A DNA stretch of 64,000 nt from Aphrophora alni (taxonomy: Eukaryota > Arthropoda > Insecta > Hemiptera > Aphrophoridae), in assembly GCA_963513935.1 (NCBI GenBank), contig OY740766.1:7657000-7720999 (forward strand), read 5' to 3'. Position numbers and translations under genes: made by a program. Under the pieces are notes generated by a model that was not told the origin of the DNA, did no database searches, and saw only the letters and a list, made by a program, of their open reading frames with translations. Below, in pieces: positions 59,293-64,000 of the stretch; the stretch's first letter is position 1, and each line of letters begins with the position of its first letter.

Positions 59293-59850
59293 GGCCGGTA
59301 TTATTACACTATAATAGTTCTATGTCATATATCTATTATCAAATATATCTGTGATGAAAAATATTACAGTGTAATGGACCAACTATCATAATAGTTGAAC
59401 TATGATCATATGTCTATGATAATATGTTCTCCTAGAGAGAACATATTATAATATTTCCAATAAAAATGGCGTCTAATAAGTTTCAGTGGACGGTAACAGC
59501 TACAAAATTTCTAATTTGGGAATACGAGGCAAAGAAATGCTGTATAATGTAAAAAATAGTGACTACAAAATCTTTCTAACCCACAATCTTTTCCTTTTAT
59601 TTTTTTGATTTAGCTGTTTTTTACGTAACAATAAACAAATAGTCATTATAGAGCTTAAACAAGCACCAAAAGCAAAAAACCGTTGTTCATCCATTTTGAC
59701 ACAACAATTTGATCAAATTAATATGACAGAGTAAATGGCAAAACATTTTTATAATATTTTACATAATATTTTTTCATCATACCTATAGCCTATCATCATA
59801 TATTTGATAATAGATATATGACATAGAACTATTACAGTGTAATACCGGCC
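59293..59850. mobile_element. PIF/Harbinger-like MITE (TIR GGCCGGTATTA)
   Basis: The ends GGCCGGTATTATTACACT and AGTGTAATACCGGCC are inverted, and the match continues for ~55 bp (ATAGTTCTATGTCATATATC, TATTATCAAATATAT). Flanks are TTAA on the left and TTAT on the right, so the exact 3-bp target duplication cannot be fixed. A second palindrome (ATATGTTCTC...GAGAACATAT) sits near 59424-59450. No transposase. Confidence 0.7.
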
Positions 59851-61311
59851 TTATGATTATTGGTGAATTTTATTGTATATACCTTACGAATAAGAAAAAA
59901 AGTTATATTAGGGTGAATATTGGGGAAAAAACAAATATCAGAATTCAAAAATTGGTAATTGTATTAAGCAATTGTTTGTTCTTAAGACGAAAAGTGACCT
60001 AGAACCAAAAAAAATGTCTTTCTTTATTCATAAACTATAACACGTAATTCATCCATTAATAACAATTCACTGATTTCATGTTCTGAATGTTATTATAGTC
60101 AATTACCAAGAAATACTGCATTTATATAATATTTTATAATTTGACCTGTAATAAAAATTGCCCAATGATATGTTAATCATAAACAAAGCAATAAAAATAG
60201 TTAAAAATCCAAGGTTTAAGAGATATTCGAAATTGAACACTTTAACTATTTTGTAAATGTTGAAAACATCGTCTTTATTTGTGGTATAATGGTAACAGGT
60301 TAAGTACAAAATACATAGCCTACACCAAATCTGGACTCGATAAAGTCATCAATCGTGAAATTTCCATCTGAATGAAATTCTGCACAAATGATTGGTCCAT
60401 ATTATTAAAAAATTATGACCCGTATAACAGCTAGTGATAAATGTATTAATATGTTAATTTATTAGCCTGAAATCGTAGTTCTATGGTCATAACGTATTAA
60501 TATTAATTTCTAAAATCTAAAATCTATACATTCATTAAATATGAACACAATCAATTTCTTTGTTTTGGTTATCTTTGTCCCAATTTAGTACGTGAAATTA
60601 ATAAACCATAAACAGCGCTAAGTCCGTCTTCTACAGTGTCCACAAAAACACATGCTGGAAATAAAGAACAGAATTCAAACTGAACAGTTGACACGAAGCA
60701 ATGAATTATAATTGAAATGTATCGTAACCCCTATACTCGGGTTAATGTATGGACTCATATAATCCAATTGTTATACAACATCCAACCCCCAGAGAGAGGG
60801 GCAATCTAATCACAATTTTGCAGCCGGTAGCAGAATTATTTTTGACGGGGGAGGGGCAACAAAATGTCACCGGCCAATTATTTTGCTTCGTTTCCATTGT
60901 CTGTGGCCGCGTGTTGTTCTACCGTCCTAGTTATTATTAAAAGGTTAACTGATAGCTTTTCAATAATATCGATGATTGTTGTTCTAAATAAGCTTGATTC
61001 TGGAAATTGGAAAGCGATGTTTGGATGAATGGTCTATAAATGTTTTTTTTATGGAGAATAATTTAATTCGATTTAAGTTCTAGTGTAGAATATTTTGTTA
61101 CGATGAATTAAAATAATTCCCTTCTAAAAGGGGTTTCAAAGTAATAAAAGTTTATCATCAGGAGAAGAGATTCTAAAATTATGCACTATTCGAAAAAATA
61201 TAGCAGAGAAAGAGTGGCCTACATTTCAAGAATCTGATGTGACAATATTTTCCTCAACACTAAATTTTGAATGTCCGAAGAAAAAAAAACACCTAGAGTA
61301 TTACTAAGCTT

Positions 61312-62086
61312 TGGGTGTACAATTATCTTGTTAAGAAAAATCTGTCTGTAAATTTCGGTCGTATCTTCAAGTAAATAAAACTAGTTTCTAAGTAAAATTT
61401 GACCTCCAAATAGAGAGAGTTATAAATAAAAACGAAATCATTTAAAACATAACCTCAAAATAAAAATAAAATAGCAACAGTAGTTTTGAATTCGCAATTT
61501 TAGTTGAATTTCAGTCAAATTTAGTATGTAAATAGAAAATGATATGACAAAAATGGCCTGAACAAACCATTAGGTGTACAATTATCTTCTTAAGAAAAAA
61601 TTGTCTTTAAATTTCGGTCGTATTTTCAAGTTACTAAAACTTGTTTCTAAGTAAAATTTGACCTCCAAATAGAGAGAGTTATAAATAAAAACGAAATCAT
61701 TTAAAACATAACCTCAAAATAAAAATAAAATAGCAACAGTAGTTTTGAATTCGCAATTTTAGTTGAATTTCAGTCAAATTTAGTATGTAAATTGAAAATG
61801 ATATGACAAAAAATGGCCTGAAAAAACCATAGGGTGTACAATTTTATCTTGTTAAGAAAAAATCTGTCTGTAAATTTCGGTCGTATCTTCAAGTTACTAA
61901 AACTTGTTTCTAAGTAAAATAAGACCTCCAAATAGAGAGAGTTATAAATAAAAACGAAATCATTTAAAACATAACCTCAAAATAAAAACAGCAACAGTAG
62001 TTCTAGTAGTCAGAATTTTAGTTGAATTTCAGTCAAATTTAGTATGTAAATCGAAAATGATATGACAAAAATGGCATGAAAACTTC
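61312..62086 (+). repeat. Three tandem copies of a ~260-bp unit
   Basis: Copies start at about 61312, 61572 and 61832 with GGGTGTACAATTATCTTGTT. Each contains AAATTTCGGTCGTATCTTCA, TAGAGAGAGTTATAAATAAA and GAATTTCAGTCAAATTTAGT. Divergence is a few per cent. Copy 3 ends near 62086, before AAAATGGCGGCCG. There is no coding frame. Confidence 0.9.
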
Positions 62087-62799
62087 AAAATGGCGGCCGT
62101 TTGAAAGACTTTTCCTGTAGTTATTTGTATCTAATTCTTATTTGAGTTTATAACTCATTTTGTCCAGCTTCAAGACAACGTGTTGCAGGACGAAATCATT
62201 TTGAATAAATCAACATTTAAGTTTTGTACAGTCGATTTATCAAACGCGAAATTCAAAACAACTCAATAAAACTTGCCATAGTTAAGAAACTATACAGGAT
62301 AATTTGTCTTCCATTAAAATCCAATACATAAGACTTTTGTAACAAAATGTCTCCTCGCCGTCAACGAGCCGAATCGCAAAGTTGGAGCAAAGTGATTCAA
62401 AACAGTTGATTTGCAAACTTATGTATAAACTTTGGAACAATACATCCATTGTACTGCCTCGTTGAGCCCTTATGTCGCAACCCTTTTAATGCGCTCCCCC
62501 TCTGTTTAGCCGCTCCACCACTTGAAATTAATATTGGAACGGAGGCAGACACTTTCAAAAACTTTTATACCAATGTTGAAAAGTTGCTTTCTTGGTTACA
62601 GTTAATAATTTGAGTTGTTTTTAGATGAGCATGTTTAATGGTGCACGCTTAAATAAAATAATTCATGAGCAGTCAAAATCTTACGTTGTTCTTATCGAAA
62701 AGAAACGATAAACGGATGTAGTAAAAGGGAATTTGTTATAAAGTTTCATTTGTCGAAAACAAAAATAAAAAACATTACCTAATAATAACCTATAATATA

Positions 62800-63516
62800 C
62801 AGGTTGGCTAAAATTCCCACATACATTGCAATATCTTGGCTTCTACTTGGCATTGAGAGACATCAATGGAAAGTTCTCGATTGGAGCATACAGAGTGTGC
62901 CGAAACTCAGGTTCCATATACACAGTGTTCCGAAAAAAACCCTAATTGTCCCCCCTCTTTCTTAAATATAAACAAATGAATGTTTTCCCTCTTAAATTAC
63001 TGGAAAGTCCAATAAAAACAAAAACTTTTCATTTGACTTTAATACTAAATTAAGAGAAATGAAATTTCACAGGGTTATTTCATTATTAATCGATCATAAC
63101 ACAAGAATATCTTTTATGTGACAGCTCTTTGGAAAGTTGTTCATATTTGCTATCTGAAGATTTAACTAAATAATTTTTCCGTATACTAACTTAACAGTTA
63201 TAGTTTAGTTATTCTAGCTCATGTATCACTGAGGATGGCGACTTTTGTAGTTGAAACGCGTGTAATTAAGTAAACATAATTTTTGTGAGATCTTGTGTTC
63301 GAGTTTTATTCTATCTCATAGATATAGGCTACTTATACTTGTATTTAATAAGGAGGGGGGGGGGAATTCGTTATATTTTTTTAAAAAAGCTTGTATATGG
63401 AACTTGAGTTTCGTCACACTCTCAATCAAGAAATTTCCATTGATGTGTTTATTGCCTTCCTACACCATTTACAATCTGAGATATTGGAAGGTATGCGGGA
63501 CTTTTGGCTGACCCTG
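62800..63516. mobile_element. Tc1/mariner-like TIR element (717 bp) with nested repeat
   Basis: CAGGTTGGCTAAAATTCCCA at the left is inverted as CGGGACTTTTGGCTGACCCTG at the right, with TA on both sides. Similarity of the arms continues ~120 bp, including GAAACTCAGGTTCCATATAC on the left against GTATATGGAACTTGAGTTTC on the right. Between the arms lies a copy of the hammerhead-family repeat (63190-63325). No transposase. Confidence 0.65.
63223..63267 (+). ncRNA. Degenerate hammerhead motif, probably inactive
   Basis: GTATCA, CTGAGGA, stem II GGCGAC/GTAGTT, GAAAC, then GCGTG. The base at the cleavage position is G, which hammerheads do not cleave, and the following TAATTA pairs poorly with GTATCA. 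It belongs to the subfamily of 25302, with the GTGAGATCTTG stem sequence downstream. Confidence 0.5.
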
Positions 63517-64000
63517 TACATATATTAACAGTAGAAAAAAATAATAAGCTCATGTAGATAAAACAAACATCGTTGTAATGATTTTCTGTTTTCTACGAAC
63601 TACAAATTGAAGTTTTTAGCTGTGTTTATTATATAATATGTTTAAAATTGAAATTAGATCTTTTCATGTTTATAATGTTTTATTTTTTCATTAATTTCAA
63701 TTTCATTTTGTATCCATTTATATATTGTGCGATTAATTAATTTCTTATTTTTTATCATGTTTCTAGTATTGTGTTTGTTTAATTCTCATTTTTTTCAGTG
63801 TTGTAATTATTTACTTTAATTGTATCTATTATTTTTTCATTAACTTTAGTTTAATTTCCTAACCATTTATATCATAATTCTGTGTTGTGTTTAGTTGCGC
63901 ACTATAAAGCACGATTTTATTTTCTTACATATACCTACTATAGAGAAATTTATGTACGGATAAACAAAAATCGATATTATTTTAGAGAAATATCCGTTCA

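Overview
The window is AT-rich animal nuclear DNA. Coding sequence is split into short exons with GT-AG borders, introns are kilobases long, and transposable elements of many classes fill the rest. The best-recognised gene is the 3' half of a Pax2/5/8 gene (insect shaven/sparkling), so an arthropod is likely. A hemipteroid insect would fit the repeats (mariner, piggyBac, hAT MITEs, Ty3/gypsy pol remnants), but the species cannot be fixed from sequence alone. There are no bacterial operons, CRISPR arrays or rRNA.

Layout: 1-4.9 kb is intergenic, with a ~1 kb inverted repeat and other dispersed repeats. From ~5.0 to 25.9 kb runs a plus-strand gene I could not identify: a probable exon at 4967-5094, an exon at 17701-17839 (duplicated at 16396-16534), and exons at 19845-20437 and 25487-25933. 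All phases are compatible, and the product is a helical, repeat-like protein. Inside it lies an 8,092-bp LTR retrotransposon (7693-15784) in minus orientation, with 1,413-bp LTRs that look almost identical, one long gag-like ORF and no visible pol. It sits in the first copy of a 1,305-bp tandem duplication. The second copy keeps the empty target site and a second copy of one exon. 26-35.2 kb is a transposon graveyard: a mariner transposase end, a decayed non-LTR retrotransposon, and a decayed Ty3/gypsy pol split by a 2,348-bp piggyBac element that still has TTAA duplications and matching termini.

45.5-56.4 kb (minus strand) holds six Pax2/5/8 exons, coding about 306 residues from the linker after the paired-domain/octapeptide part to the C-terminal transactivation region and stop. 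The paired-domain exons must lie beyond the right end or in unread parts of 56.4-64 kb. Pax introns carry hAT MITEs and a foldback element. 57-64 kb is upstream intron or intergenic DNA with a Harbinger-like MITE, a 3 x 260 bp tandem repeat and a mariner-like TIR element.

The most unusual signal is a dispersed repeat carrying hammerhead ribozyme motifs. Three copies (30904-30948 plus; 47081-47125 minus; 47185-47229 plus) have the complete core CUGANGA/GAAA, a 6-bp stem I, a stem II, a tiny stem III and an allowed cleavage-site base. Two of them are head-to-head in a near-perfect palindrome 1.6 kb downstream of the Pax gene. Degenerate relatives occur at 25302, 30803 and 63223, and two larger foldback retroelements (5427-5860 and 53764-54585) end in related hammerhead-like arms and have 9-12 bp target duplications.
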